64,000 nucleotides of DNA from Pseudomonas putida (GTDB lineage: Bacteria; Pseudomonadota; Gammaproteobacteria; Pseudomonadales; Pseudomonadaceae): contig CP047152.1 in NCBI GenBank assembly GCA_041879295.1, positions 1,493,501-1,557,500 of the forward strand, written 5' to 3'. The position numbers were made by a program, and so were the translations under genes. Positions 16,102-25,409 of this stretch are shown one piece after another. The notes under the pieces were generated by a model. It had not been told where the DNA came from. It saw only the letters and a list, made by a program, of their open reading frames with translations, and did no database searches. The stretch's first letter is position 1. Every line of letters starts with the position of its first letter.

Positions 16102-17934
16102 TCAATCGACCCCGACAAAGCCCCCGGTCTGGTGGTGCCACAACCGGGCATACAGCCCTTGCTGTTCCAGCAACTCACTGTGGCTGCCACTTTCGGCAAT
16201 TCGTCCCTTGTCCAGCACTACCAACCGGTCCATACGGGCAATGGTGGAAAGCCGGTGGGCGATGGCAATCACCGTCTTGCCCTGCATCAGCGTCTCCAGG
16301 CTTTCCTGGATGGCAGCCTCCACCTCCGAGTCCAGCGCTGAAGTGGCCTCGTCCATGATCAGGATCGGCGCATTCTTCAACAGGACCCGGGCAATGGCGA
16401 TACGCTGACGCTGACCGCCCGACAACTTGACCCCGCGCTCCCCCACATGGGCATCGAAGCCGGTACGCCCCTGGGCATCCGACAGTTGCGGGATGAACTC
16501 GTCGGCGCGGGCACGGCGCACGGCTTCGATCAACTCCGCCTCGCTGGCATCTGGGCGACCATACAGCAAGTTGTCGCGGATCGAACGGTGCAACAGCGAG
16601 GTGTCCTGGGTGATCATGCCGATCTGCGCACGCAAGCTGGCCTGGCTGACCTCGGCAATGTCCTGGCCGTCGATCAGGATGCGCCCACCCTGCACGTCGT
16701 ACAGGCGTAACAGCAGGTTGACCAGGGTCGACTTGCCTGCCCCTGATGGGCCGATCAAGCCAATTTTCTCACCAGGGCGGATGTCCAGGTTGAGCCCTTC
16801 GATGACATTGGCAGCCTTGCCGTAATGGAAGTCGACGTCATCGAAACGCACCGCGCCGCGGCTGACCTTCAGTGCCGGCGCATTGGGCCTGTCGGTGACG
16901 GTGACCGGCTGGGCGATGGTCTGCAGGCCGTCCTGCACCATGCCGATGTTCTCGAAAATGCCGTTGACCACCCACATGATCCAGCCTGACATGTTGACGA
17001 TGCGGATCACCAGGCCAGTGGCCAGGGCGATGGCGCCGACGGTGATCAGCGACTGGCTCCACAGCCACAGCGCCAGGCCCGTGGTGGTGGCCACCAGCAG
17101 GCCGTTGAGGGTGGTGATGACCACGTCCATGCTGGTGACCACCCGTGAGGCCAGCTGGGTTTTTTCGGTTTGTTCGCGGATTGCTTCGCGAGCGTATTGC
17201 TGTTCGTAGTCGGTGTGGGCGAACAGCTTGAGGGTGGCGATGTTGGTGTAGCCATCGACGATACGCCCCATGAGCTTGGAGCGGGCGTCGGAAGAAATCA
17301 CCGAGCGTTCCTTCACCCTCGGCACGAAGTAGCAGAGCGCGGCGATGTAGCCGATGATCCACATCAGCAGCGGCAGCATCAGGCGCCAGTCGGCCTCGGC
17401 AAACAACACCAGCGACGTAATGGCGTAGATCAGCACATGCCATAACGCGTCCACGGCCTGCACGGCGGAGTCGCGCAGCGAGTTGCCGGTCTGCATGATG
17501 CGTTGAGCAATGCGCCCGGCAAAGTCGCTCTGGAAGAAGTTCAGGCTCTGCTTGAGCACGTAGGTATGGTTCTGCCAGCGGATTAGGCTGGTCATGCCAG
17601 GGTTGATGGTCTGGTGCACCAGCAGGTCATGCAGGCCGAAGAACACTGGCCGCAGCAGCAGGATCACCACCAGCATCCAGATCAGCTCGCCGCTGTGCTC
17701 GCTGAAGAAGTTGGCATTGGGCGTACCCTGGGCCAGGTCGATGATGCGGCTGAGGTAGCTGAACATCGCCACCTCGATCAGCGAGGCGAACAGGCCAACC
17801 ACCAGCAGCGCGAGAAAAGCAGGCCATACCTGGCGCAGGTAGTACAGATAGAACGGCCACACCGTGCTCGGGGGGGCTTCGCTCGGTGCCGCGCGGAAAA
17901 TATCGATCAGTCTTTCGAAACGACGGTACAGCAT
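16102..17934 (-). CDS. ABC transporter, fused permease and ATPase (MsbA/MDR type)
   Basis: 610 aa half-transporter. An N-terminal six-helix exporter domain (about residues 20-320) is fused to a nucleotide-binding domain with Walker A GPSGAGKST at 395-403, signature LSGGQRQR from 504, and Walker B ILIMDEATSALD just after. It should dimerise in the inner membrane and export lipids or drugs; the substrate is unknown. ATG 17934 with AGGAG upstream was chosen; a GTG at 17946 would overlap that AGGAG. Single gene, convergent with its left neighbour and followed on its 5' side by ppiA in the same direction. Confidence 0.92.
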   Translation of the reverse strand: MLYRRFERLIDIFRAAPSEAPPSTVWPFYLYYLRQVWPAFLALLVVGLFASLIEVAMFSYLSRIIDLAQGTPNANFFSEHSGELIWMLVVILLLRPVFFGLHDLLVHQTINPGMTSLIRWQNHTYVLKQSLNFFQSDFAGRIAQRIMQTGNSLRDSAVQAVDALWHVLIYAITSLVLFAEADWRLMLPLLMWIIGYIAALCYFVPRVKERSVISSDARSKLMGRIVDGYTNIATLKLFAHTDYEQQYAREAIREQTEKTQLASRVVTSMDVVITTLNGLLVATTTGLALWLWSQSLITVGAIALATGLVIRIVNMSGWIMWVVNGIFENIGMVQDGLQTIAQPVTVTDRPNAPALKVSRGAVRFDDVDFHYGKAANVIEGLNLDIRPGEKIGLIGPSGAGKSTLVNLLLRLYDVQGGRILIDGQDIAEVSQASLRAQIGMITQDTSLLHRSIRDNLLYGRPDASEAELIEAVRRARADEFIPQLSDAQGRTGFDAHVGERGVKLSGGQRQRIAIARVLLKNAPILIMDEATSALDSEVEAAIQESLETLMQGKTVIAIAHRLSTIARMDRLVVLDKGRIAESGSHSELLEQQGLYARLWHHQTGGFVGVD

Positions 17935-17996
17935 GGTCGACAACACTCCTGTTCGTCCGACCCTCAGGCGGTTTCACATCCTTGTGAAGCCTGCAG

Positions 17997-18554
17997 TCAG
18001 TCGATACGTTTGGCGGACTTGATATAGACCGGATCGGCCGGTACGTCGCGCATGCCTTTTTTGATGGTGGTGGGCGAGTTGACGATCTGGTCGACCACTT
18101 CCATGCCCTTGGTCACTTTGCCGAACACCGCATAACCGGCGTCGCGGCCCGGGTTGAGGAAGTCGTTGTCGGCGACGTTGATGAAGAACTGGCTGGTGGC
18201 TGAGTTCGGGTTGGACGTGCGCGCCATCGACAGGGTGCCGCGGGTGTTCTGCAGGCCGTTGCTGGCCTCGTTCTTGATTGGGTCGTTGGTGTTCTTCTGC
18301 ACCATCTGGTCAGTGAAACCGCCGCCCTGGACCATGAACCCCGGGATCACGCGGTGGAAGATGGTGTTGTTGTAGAAGCCGCTGTCGACGTACTCCAGGA
18401 AGTTCTTGGTACTGATCGGTGCCTTCTCGGCGTTCAGCTCGATTTCGACCTGACCGAAGCTGGTGTCCAGCATGACGTGCGGGGTCTTGTCGGAAGCCAT
18501 GACACTGGTGGCGAAGGCGACCGAGCAGGCGGTGAGCAGGAGTTTTTTCAGCAT
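17997..18554 (-). CDS. ppiA: Periplasmic peptidyl-prolyl cis-trans isomerase (cyclophilin)
   Basis: 185 aa. Signal peptide [20 protein letters not shown], then a single-domain cyclophilin: [21 protein letters not shown], the catalytic [15 protein letters not shown] with its Arg and Phe, and [15 protein letters not shown]. It accelerates proline isomerisation during folding of envelope proteins. A longer frame upstream belongs to the overlapping hydrolase gene region, and the signal peptide fixes the start at 18554. The start overlaps the 3' end of the upstream hydrolase by 7 bp, so the two are translationally coupled. Confidence 0.94.
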   Translation of the reverse strand: MLKKLLLTACSVAFATSVMASDKTPHVMLDTSFGQVEIELNAEKAPISTKNFLEYVDSGFYNNTIFHRVIPGFMVQGGGFTDQMVQKNTNDPIKNEASNGLQNTRGTLSMARTSNPNSATSQFFINVADNDFLNPGRDAGYAVFGKVTKGMEVVDQIVNSPTTIKKGMRDVPADPVYIKSAKRID

Positions 18555-19360
18555 GGGCTCAAAGATCCTTGAGAGGTGGAAACGGCTGCGAGGAACTGCA
18601 GCAGGGTCTGGTTGAAGACCTCGGGTTGATCGAGGGGTGTAGCGTGCCGGGAATCGTCGACGACGACCAGCCTGGCGTTGGGTATTAGGGCGACGTAGCG
18701 CTCTTTGAGTTGTATCGGCGTGTAATCGTGGTCGGCGGCGATCACCAGAGTAGGGCAGTGGATCTGCCCGATGCGTTCCTGCACGCCCCAGTCGACGATA
18801 GCGTCGAAGCTCTTGAGGTAGGCGCGTTTGTCGTTGCGCGCCCAGCGCTGGGCCATCTTGTGCCGCAGGTCTGCTTGTTGTGGCTTGGGGAACAGCCGCT
18901 CGGCCAGCCCCTTGCCGACGGTTTCGACACTGAGGATGCGCGCCAGGCTCCAGCGCTTGAGCCACCACGCCCAGTCACTGCGGGTGCGGCGCTTGACCTC
19001 GGGGGCGCTGTTGACGATGCACAGGCTGCGCAACCATTGCGGGTGGTCGACGGCAAACTGGAAGCCGACCATGCCGCCCATGGACAGGCCGACGAAGTGC
19101 ACCGGCCCTGTGTGCAAGTGTTCGAGCAGGGCCAGCAGGTCGGCACTGAAGGTGGCGATCTGGTAACCGTCAGAGGGCTTGTCGGAGCGACCGTGGCCGC
19201 GGATATCCATGAGGATCACCCGATAGTGGCGGCTGAGCACCGGCACCTGCAACTCCCAGTCCTGGCAGCTGGAGCCCAGGCCGTGCAGCAACACCAGGGG
19301 TTCGCCCTGGCCATATTCCTCGTAATGCAGCGTGCATCCTTCGTGTTCGAAATAGGCCAT
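18548..19360 (-). CDS. Alpha/beta hydrolase, 3-oxoadipate enol-lactonase-like
   Basis: 270 aa from ATG 19360. Seen: oxyanion LLHGLGSS (24-31), DIRGHGRSD (52-60), nucleophile elbow GLSMGG with Ser93, acid in AADHDYTP, and His in [11 protein letters not shown] near the C-terminus, so the triad is complete. It resembles PcaD/HOAT-type hydrolases, but no aromatic pathway genes are nearby, so the substrate is open. It overlaps ppiA by 7 bp and lies 13 bp after the LysR gene stop; all three read on the minus strand and may form one operon. Confidence 0.88.
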   Translation of the reverse strand: MAYFEHEGCTLHYEEYGQGEPLVLLHGLGSSCQDWELQVPVLSRHYRVILMDIRGHGRSDKPSDGYQIATFSADLLALLEHLHTGPVHFVGLSMGGMVGFQFAVDHPQWLRSLCIVNSAPEVKRRTRSDWAWWLKRWSLARILSVETVGKGLAERLFPKPQQADLRHKMAQRWARNDKRAYLKSFDAIVDWGVQERIGQIHCPTLVIAADHDYTPIQLKERYVALIPNARLVVVDDSRHATPLDQPEVFNQTLLQFLAAVSTSQGSLSPC

Positions 19361-19373
19361 GGGCGCGGTCCTC

Positions 19374-20297
19374 TCAGGCTTGCGGGGGGGCTGCGAAGGG
19401 CACGTCCAGTGGCGCGGTGTCGAAATTGCGCAGCAGGTCGATGAGAATCTGCGTGGCCGGTCCCAGGGTCTTCTCTTTGCTCGAATAAAGGTAGAACAGT
19501 GGGTGGCGGCTGCCACCCTGATCCAGCGGCAATGGCTTGAGCACGCCTTCGCGCAGTTCACGCTCGATCATGTGACGAGGCAGCCACGCAAAGCCCAGGC
19601 CGCTGCTGACAAAGGTGGCGGCGGTGCCCAGGCTGCCGACGGTCCAGCGCTGCTCGGCGCCCAGCCAGCCTACGTCACGCGGTTGGGCGCGGCCGGAATC
19701 GCGGATCACCACCTGCAGCTGGCTTTCCAGGTCCTGGAAGGTCAGTTCACGTCCCAGGCGGTGCAGGCTGTGCTCGGGGTGGGCGACGGCGATGAACTCC
19801 ACGGCGCTCAATTCGGCACCCAGGTAGCCGCCGATGCTGTAGCTGCTGATGGCCAGATCGGCGATGCCTTCGTGCATCACTTCCTCCACGCCAGACAGCA
19901 CCTCTTCACGCAGGCGCACCCGGCAGCCGCGGCTTTGCGGCATGAACGCAGCCAGCGCGCGCACCAGGCGGGCACTGGGGTAGGCGGCATCGACCACCAG
20001 GCGCACCTCGGCTTCCCAGCCTTGTTCCATGTGGTGGGCCAGGTCTTCGAGCTGGCTGGCCTGTTTGACCAGGTGGCGCGAGCGGCGCAGCAGCACATTG
20101 CCGGCCTCGGTCAGCACCGCCTTGCGCCCATCGATGCGCAGCAGCGGCACGCCCAGTTGCTCCTGCATGCGGGCCACGGTGTAGCTGACCGATGACTGCG
20201 AGCGGTGCAAGGCCTCGGCGGCCTGGGCAAACCCGCCGTGATCGACCACTGCTTGCAGGGTTCGCCACTGGTCAAGGGTTACGCGCGGCGCTTTCAT
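19374..20297 (-). CDS. LysR-family transcriptional regulator
   Basis: 307 aa from ATG 20297 with AGGAG 6 nt upstream. N-terminal winged HTH (VDHGGFAQAAEALHRSQSSVSYTVARMQEQLG, about residues 18-49) followed by a LysR substrate-binding domain. It is divergent from a small secreted protein with only 48 bp between the starts, and the azoreductase follows that protein. LTTRs near azoR genes commonly control them and sense quinones or electrophiles. The duplicated ATCGATAG elements before azoR (20669-20710) are candidate sites. Target and inducer are inferred. Confidence 0.88.
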   Translation of the reverse strand: MKAPRVTLDQWRTLQAVVDHGGFAQAAEALHRSQSSVSYTVARMQEQLGVPLLRIDGRKAVLTEAGNVLLRRSRHLVKQASQLEDLAHHMEQGWEAEVRLVVDAAYPSARLVRALAAFMPQSRGCRVRLREEVLSGVEEVMHEGIADLAISSYSIGGYLGAELSAVEFIAVAHPEHSLHRLGRELTFQDLESQLQVVIRDSGRAQPRDVGWLGAEQRWTVGSLGTAATFVSSGLGFAWLPRHMIERELREGVLKPLPLDQGGSRHPLFYLYSSKEKTLGPATQILIDLLRNFDTAPLDVPFAAPPQA

Positions 20298-20345
20298 CTT
20301 TCGCTCCTGTTGTCCTAAGCTGCGCTCTTTCAAGGAGAGCGGCCC

Positions 20346-20660
20346 ATGAAGAAATATTGTGCGGCAATACTGATGTGCCTGCCCCTCGGGGCCATGGCTT
20401 ATCCCATCGATGTGGAGAAGGAGCTGACCGGGGTCAAGCTCGACTACACCGCCTATGACACGGCCTATGACATTGGCGCCATCACCCTCAACAACTATGG
20501 GCAGGTCCCGGCGGCGTGCAAGGTGACCTTTCGCAATGGCCCGGAGGCACCGCGGGTGCGCCGGGTGAACGTACCGGCAGGTAAAAGCGTCGATGTCACC
20601 GCCAAATTCAATCGGCAAATCATCAAACTGCGCATCGCCTTGAACTGCAGTGCGGAATAA
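20346..20660 (+). CDS. Small secreted protein of unknown function
   Basis: 104 aa with a signal peptide (MKKYCAAILMCLPLGAMA) and RBS AAGGAGAG. The mature part (about 85 aa) has two Cys that could pair (CKVTF and LNCSAE) and a predicted beta-rich fold (ITLNNYGQVPAACKVTFRNG). Homologues in Pseudomonas are often labelled 3-phosphoglycerate kinase in databases; the sequence has no kinase feature at all, so that label should not be copied. Periplasmic, divergent from the LysR gene. It reads towards azoR, 109 bp away. Confidence 0.8.
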   Translation: MKKYCAAILMCLPLGAMAYPIDVEKELTGVKLDYTAYDTAYDIGAITLNNYGQVPAACKVTFRNGPEAPRVRRVNVPAGKSVDVTAKFNRQIIKLRIALNCSAE

Positions 20661-20668
20661 ACTGATTA

Positions 20669-20710
20669 ATCGATAGATTGGACCCACTTTTTACGCTTTT
20701 TTATCGATAG
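20669..20710. promoter_or_regulatory. Direct repeat ATCGATAG upstream of azoR
   Basis: ATCGATAG at 20669-20676 and again at 20703-20710, 34 bp apart, about three helical turns. The second copy ends 59 bp before the azoR ATG. Each contains the palindrome ATCGAT. Candidate binding sites for the neighbouring LysR regulator. Confidence 0.55.
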
Positions 20711-20769
20711 GTCAAGCCTTAATCTCACCTCCATCGAATCGCACCCTTTTTTGCCGATGGAGGCACCCC

Positions 20770-21369
20770 ATGTCCCGCGTACTGATCATCGAAAGCAGCG
20801 CCCGCCAGCAGGATTCCGTTTCCCGTCAGCTGACCAAAGATTTCATCCAGCAATGGCAGGCCGCCCACCCGGCCGATCAGATCACTGTGCGCGACCTGGC
20901 AGTAAGCCCGGTACCCCATCTGGACGCGAACCTGCTGGGTGGCTGGATGAAGCCTGAAGAACAGCGCACCGCCGCCGAACTGGAGGCCCTGGCCCGTTCC
21001 AACGAACTGACGGATGAATTGCTGGCGGCTGACGTGCTGGTGATGGCTGCGCCCATGTACAACTTCACCATCCCCAGCACCCTGAAAGCCTGGCTGGACC
21101 ATGTGCTGCGTGCCGGCATCACCTTCAAGTACACCCCGACTGGCCCGCAAGGCCTGCTGACCGGCAAGCGCGCCATCGTCCTGACTGCCCGTGGCGGCAT
21201 CCATGCTGGCGCCAGCAGTGACCACCAGGAACCGTACCTGCGCCAGGTGATGGCGTTCATCGGCATCCACGATGTCGACTTCATCCATGCCGAAGGCCTG
21301 AACATGAGCGGCGAGTTCCACGAGAAGGGCGTCAGCCAGGCCAAGGCCAAGCTGGCGGCGGTGGCCTGA
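20770..21369 (+). CDS. azoR: FMN-dependent NADH-azoreductase
   Basis: 199 aa flavodoxin-like fold. Seen: N-terminal phosphate-binding loop IIESSARQQDSVSR (7-20), MAAPMYNFTIPSTLKAWLDHVLRAG (about 96-120) forming the FMN/substrate site, and TARGG for the isoalloxazine. Homodimeric cytoplasmic enzyme that reduces quinones and azo compounds by two-electron transfer, protecting from electrophile stress. Strong RBS GGAGG. A terminator follows at 21423. Likely controlled through the ATCGATAG repeats. Confidence 0.95.
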   Translation: MSRVLIIESSARQQDSVSRQLTKDFIQQWQAAHPADQITVRDLAVSPVPHLDANLLGGWMKPEEQRTAAELEALARSNELTDELLAADVLVMAAPMYNFTIPSTLKAWLDHVLRAGITFKYTPTGPQGLLTGKRAIVLTARGGIHAGASSDHQEPYLRQVMAFIGIHDVDFIHAEGLNMSGEFHEKGVSQAKAKLAAVA

Positions 21370-21422
21370 GGTTTCACGAATTCCCAACCCTGACACCTGT
21401 TTTTGCTCCTTTGGGTGTACCT

Positions 21423-21449
21423 GCCCGGCTTGTATGGCCGGGCTTTTTT
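21423..21449 (+). terminator. Intrinsic terminator after azoR
   Basis: GCCCGGC (21423-21429), loop TTGTATG, GCCGGGC (21437-21443), then TTTTTT. Confidence 0.88.
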
Positions 21450-21477
21450 ATGCCTGGGATTTTTAGGGCATCAGTGC

Positions 21478-21574
21478 CGGCCTCTTCGCGGGTAAACCCG
21501 CTCCTACAGGGCCTCCAGTCGCCGGAAGATATTGCAGGTCCCTGTGGGAGCGGGCGTGCCCGCGAAGAGGCCGG
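21478..21574. repeat. REP pair between azoR and EamA transporter
   Basis: Copies at 21478-21510 and, inverted, 21541-21574. They lie after the azoR terminator in the 285-bp gap, which otherwise holds only the promoter of the transporter gene. Confidence 0.85.
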
Positions 21575-21654
21575 TACAGCCCCTACATTCCTCATGGTTG
21601 AACTCATTCGTCGCAACCCGCTAAGGTCGCGGCCTTGATTCACGAGAGACAACC

Positions 21655-22530
21655 ATGGGCTACCTGATAATCGTCGCGCTGATCCAGGCGTTTTCCTTCA
21701 GCCTGATCGGCGAGTACCTGGCCGGGCACGTTGACAGCTATTTCGCAGTGCTCGCCAGGGTGCTGCTGGCCGGCCTGGTGTTCCTGCCGCTGACCCGCTG
21801 GCGCCAGGTCGAGCCACGCTTCATGCGTTCCATGCTGCTGATTGGCGCGCTGCAGTACGGCATCACCTATGTCTGCCTGTACCTGAGCTTCCGGGTGCTT
21901 ACCGTACCGGAGGTGCTGCTGTTCACCATCCTCACGCCGCTACATGTGACCTTGATCGAAGATGCCCTGAACCGGCGCTTCAACGCTTGGGCGCTAGTGG
22001 CCGCGCTGGTCGCCGTGGCCGGTGCCGCCGTGATCCGCTTCGACAGCATCAGCGGCGAGTTCTTCATCGGCTTCCTGCTGCTGCAACTGGCCAACTTCAC
22101 CTATGCTGCTGGCCAGGTGCTGTACCGCCACCTGGTCGCTCGCCACCCCAGTGACCTGCCACACTACGCCCGCTTCGGGTACTTTTACCTCGGCGCGTTG
22201 CTGGTGGTGCTGCCGGCCTTCTTGCTGTTCGGCAACACTCAGCACTTGCCGAGCACGGATGTGCAATGGCTGGTGCTGTTGTTCCTGGGGCTGTGCCCGA
22301 CGGCGCTGGGGCTGTACTGGTGGAACAAAGGGGCATGCCTGGTTTCTGGCGGTACGCTGGCGGTCATGAACAACCTGCATGTGCCGGTAGGGCTGCTGCT
22401 GAACCTGTTGATCTGGAACCAGCACGAGCCGCTGGGGCGGCTGTTCATCGGCGGGGGGATCATCCTGGCGTCGGTGTGGCTGAGCCGCCTGGGTGGGCGC
22501 GCACAGGCGTCGCTGGCCGGCAAGGCCTGA
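21655..22530 (+). CDS. EamA/DMT-family transporter
   Basis: 291 aa, ten predicted TM helices in two EamA repeats (about 1-135 and 145-285). The first helix (YLIIVALIQAFSFSLIGEY) and the repeat ends LVAALVAVAGAAVIRF and IGGGIILASVWLSRLGG are typical of the carboxylate/amino acid/amine branch. Inner-membrane exporter or permease of small metabolites; substrate unknown. Own promoter; converges with the MscS-like gene 41 bp downstream. Confidence 0.85.
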   Translation: MGYLIIVALIQAFSFSLIGEYLAGHVDSYFAVLARVLLAGLVFLPLTRWRQVEPRFMRSMLLIGALQYGITYVCLYLSFRVLTVPEVLLFTILTPLHVTLIEDALNRRFNAWALVAALVAVAGAAVIRFDSISGEFFIGFLLLQLANFTYAAGQVLYRHLVARHPSDLPHYARFGYFYLGALLVVLPAFLLFGNTQHLPSTDVQWLVLLFLGLCPTALGLYWWNKGACLVSGGTLAVMNNLHVPVGLLLNLLIWNQHEPLGRLFIGGGIILASVWLSRLGGRAQASLAGKA

Positions 22531-22571
22531 CGCGCCCGTTGATCCGGGGCTGCAGGGCAGCCCCGGCAATC

Positions 22572-23873
22572 TCAGGCCTCGCTCATATCTTCAATGCGAC
22601 GCGGCATCGGCTCCGCCGCCGTACGCCCGGCCAACCCCACCCGCATGTCATTGCCACTCGGCTGCTGATACAGGCTCAGGCCAAACTCCGGCAACACCGC
22701 CAGCAGGTAGTCGAAGATATCGCCTTGAATCCGCTCGTACTCTTCCCACGCCGTGGTGGTAGTGAAGCAGTAAATCTCCAGCGGCACGCCTTCGGCCGTG
22801 GTCTGCATCTGCCGCACCATGCAGGTCATGTTCTTGTGCACGTTGGGGTGGTTCTGCAGGTAAGCCAGGGCAAAGGCACGGAAGGTACCGATATTGGTCA
22901 GCTTGCGGCGGTTGGCCGACAGCTCCGCCACCGGCCCCAGCGCCTCGTTCCAGCTCTGCAGTTCCTGGCGCTTTGCGGTCAGGTAGTCACCCAGCAGCCG
23001 CACCTGGCTCAGGCGCTGCTCTTCTTCGCGGGAGAGAAAGCGTACGCCGCCGGCGTCGATGAACAGGCTGCGCTTGATGCGTCGGCCACCGGACTGCTGC
23101 ATGCCGCGGTAATTGCGGAATGACTCGCTCATCAGGCGCCAGGTGGGGATGGAAACGAGGGTCTTGTCGAAGTTCTGCACTTTCACCGTGTGCAAGGTGA
23201 TGTCTACCACGTCGCCATCGGCGCCTACCTGCGGCATTTCGATCCAGTCACCCACATGCAGCATGTCGTTGCTGGTCAACTGCACGCTGGCGACGAATGA
23301 CAGCAGGGTGTCCTTGTACACCAACAGCAGCACCGCCGACATCGCACCCAGGCCGGACAGCAGTAACAGCGGCGAGCGGTCGATCAGGGTGGCGACGATG
23401 ACGATCGAGGCGAAGATCCACAACATCAACTTGGCCAGTTGCACGTAGCCCTTGATCGAGCGGGTGCGGGCGTGTTCGGTGCGGGCATAGATGTCGAGCA
23501 GGGCATCCAGCAGGCACGACAGCGCCATGGTCATGAACAGCAGGGTAAAGGCCAGGGCGACATTGCCGAGGAAGTGCTGGGCGGTGTCGGACAGCTCGGG
23601 CACCAGCTTCAGGCCGAATTGCAGCACCAGTGACGGGGTCGTTTGTGCCAGGCGGTGGAACACCTTGTTGTGGCGCAGGTCGTCCAGCCACTTCAGCGCA
23701 TGCTGACGGGCCAACAGGCGCCCGCCTTGCAGTACCAGGAAGCGCGCCAAGCGGCCGACTATCAGGGAAATGAGCAGCAGTGCCGCCAGACCGATGGCGG
23801 CGTGCAGCATTGGATGTTGATCGAGGGTGCCCCACAGGTCGAGGGAATCACGCCAGATTTGTTGGATATCCAT
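22572..23873 (-). CDS. Mechanosensitive channel, MscS family (YbdG-like)
   Basis: 433 aa. N-terminal TM segments (about 25-45, 88-112, 130-160), then the pore-lining TM3-like helix LLLLSGLGAMSAVLLLVYKDTLLSFVASVQLTSNDML, followed by a beta domain with GDWIEMPQVGADGDVVDITLHTVKVQNFDKTLVSIPTW, characteristic of the MscS vestibule. The length and the YbdG-like C-terminal domain (VPLEIYCFTTT) fit the MscM/YbdG group. Gated by membrane tension during osmotic downshock. Divergent from the helicase gene. Confidence 0.91.
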   Translation of the reverse strand: MDIQQIWRDSLDLWGTLDQHPMLHAAIGLAALLLISLIVGRLARFLVLQGGRLLARQHALKWLDDLRHNKVFHRLAQTTPSLVLQFGLKLVPELSDTAQHFLGNVALAFTLLFMTMALSCLLDALLDIYARTEHARTRSIKGYVQLAKLMLWIFASIVIVATLIDRSPLLLLSGLGAMSAVLLLVYKDTLLSFVASVQLTSNDMLHVGDWIEMPQVGADGDVVDITLHTVKVQNFDKTLVSIPTWRLMSESFRNYRGMQQSGGRRIKRSLFIDAGGVRFLSREEEQRLSQVRLLGDYLTAKRQELQSWNEALGPVAELSANRRKLTNIGTFRAFALAYLQNHPNVHKNMTCMVRQMQTTAEGVPLEIYCFTTTTAWEEYERIQGDIFDYLLAVLPEFGLSLYQQPSGNDMRVGLAGRTAAEPMPRRIEDMSEA

Positions 23874-24015
23874 GGGCTTGCGTACAGTCTTGTTGCGAAA
23901 CGAAGCTGTATTAGAGCGCGGATAGCGACAAAGTTGCCAAAAGAAATTCGGCTAAGGCGGCAGAAAACGTTACCCTATGCAACTGAATTTCCCGCACTTG
24001 TCTGAGGTTACCTCC

Positions 24016-25338
24016 GTGTTCTCCCAATTCGCCCTGCATGAACGCCTGCTTAAAGCCGTGGCCGAGCTTAAATTTGTCGAGCCAACCCCGGTGCAGGCCG
24101 CGGCCATCCCCCTGGCCCTGCAAGGGCGGGATCTGCGTGTGACTGCGCAGACCGGCAGCGGCAAGACGGCAGCCTTCGTACTGCCACTGCTCAACCGTCT
24201 GGTCGACCTCAGCGGCCCGCGTGTCGAGATTCGCGCGTTGATCCTGCTGCCGACCCGTGAACTGGCCCAGCAAACCCTCAAGCAGGTGCAGCTGTTCTCG
24301 CAGTTCACCTACATCAAGTCGGGCCTGGTGACTGGCGGCGAAGACTTCAAGGAACAGGCCGCCATGCTGCGCAAGGTGCCCGACGTGCTGATCGGCACCC
24401 CGGGTCGCCTGCTCGAGCAACTCAATGCCGGCAACCTCGACCTGTCCCACGTGCAGGTCCTGATTCTGGACGAAGCCGACCGCATGCTCGACATGGGCTT
24501 TGCCGAAGACATGGAGCGCCTGTGCAAGGAGTGCGAGAACCGCGAGCAGACCTTGCTGTTCTCGGCCACCACGGGTGGCGCAGCCCTGCGCGACATCATC
24601 GGCAAGGTGCTGAAAGACCCTGAGCACCTGATGCTCAACAGTGTCTCGCAACTGGCCGAAGGCACCCGCCAGCAGATCATCACCGCCGACCACGACCAGC
24701 ATAAAGAGCAGATCGCGCAGTGGTTGCTGGCCAACGAAACCTTCGACAAGGCGATCATCTTCACCAACACCCGCGCCATGGCCGACCGTATCTACGGCCA
24801 CCTGGTGGCCAAGGATGTGAAGGCTTTCGTGCTGCATGGCGAAAAGGACCAGAAGGACCGCAAGCTGGCCATCGAGCGTTTCAAGCAGGGCAGCTCCAAA
24901 GTGCTGGTGGCGACCGACGTAGCAGCCCGTGGCCTGGATATCGACGGCCTGGACCTGGTGATCAACTTCGACATGCCACGCAGCGGTGACGAGTACGTCC
25001 ACCGTGTGGGCCGCACCGGCCGTGCCGGTGGTGAAGGCCTGGCGATCTCGCTGATCACCCACAACGACTGGAACCTGATGTCGAGCATCGAGCGCTACCT
25101 CAAGCAGCAGTTCGAGCGCCGGGTCATCAAGGAAGTGAAGGGTACCTACAACGGGCCGAAGAAAGTCAAAGCCTCGGGCAAGGCGGCCGGCAGCAAGAAG
25201 AAAAAGGTCGAGAAGAAAACTGGCGACAAGAAAGCTGCCGCCAAGCGCAAGCCTACTGCCAAGCCGAAGGCCAACGCGCCCCTGGCCAGTGCTGACGGCC
25301 TGGCACCGCTTAAGAAGCGCAAGCCTGCTGCTGAATAA
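24016..25338 (+). CDS. DEAD-box ATP-dependent RNA helicase
   Basis: 440 aa from GTG 24016, preceded by GAGG 8 nt away. An ATG at 23977 adds 13 residues without an RBS. Seen: Q-motif FVEPTPVQAAAIP, motif I AQTGSGKT at 44-51, PTRELA, GTPGR, DEAD at 152-155, SAT, RGLDIDGLDLVINFD, and HRVGRTGRAG. The C-terminus is a long basic tail (about 375-440, KKKKVEKK, AAAKRKPTAKPK), a probable RNA-binding extension. It belongs to the SrmB/RhlE group acting in ribosome assembly or RNA decay. Confidence 0.93.
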   Translation: MFSQFALHERLLKAVAELKFVEPTPVQAAAIPLALQGRDLRVTAQTGSGKTAAFVLPLLNRLVDLSGPRVEIRALILLPTRELAQQTLKQVQLFSQFTYIKSGLVTGGEDFKEQAAMLRKVPDVLIGTPGRLLEQLNAGNLDLSHVQVLILDEADRMLDMGFAEDMERLCKECENREQTLLFSATTGGAALRDIIGKVLKDPEHLMLNSVSQLAEGTRQQIITADHDQHKEQIAQWLLANETFDKAIIFTNTRAMADRIYGHLVAKDVKAFVLHGEKDQKDRKLAIERFKQGSSKVLVATDVAARGLDIDGLDLVINFDMPRSGDEYVHRVGRTGRAGGEGLAISLITHNDWNLMSSIERYLKQQFERRVIKEVKGTYNGPKKVKASGKAAGSKKKKVEKKTGDKKAAAKRKPTAKPKANAPLASADGLAPLKKRKPAAE

Positions 25339-25349
25339 GACTCACGCCG

Positions 25350-25390
25350 GCCCTTTGCAGAAGCGACGCAAACTCGCATCTGCGAAGGGC
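25350..25390. terminator. Bidirectional hairpin between DEAD-box helicase and small secreted protein
   Basis: GCCCTTTGCAGA (25350-25361) pairs with TCTGCGAAGGGC (25379-25390) with one wobble pair, across a 17-nt loop. It sits between converging genes. No long T-run on either side. Confidence 0.5.
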
Positions 25391-25409
25391 GTGCGCAGGC
25401 GACGAACGA

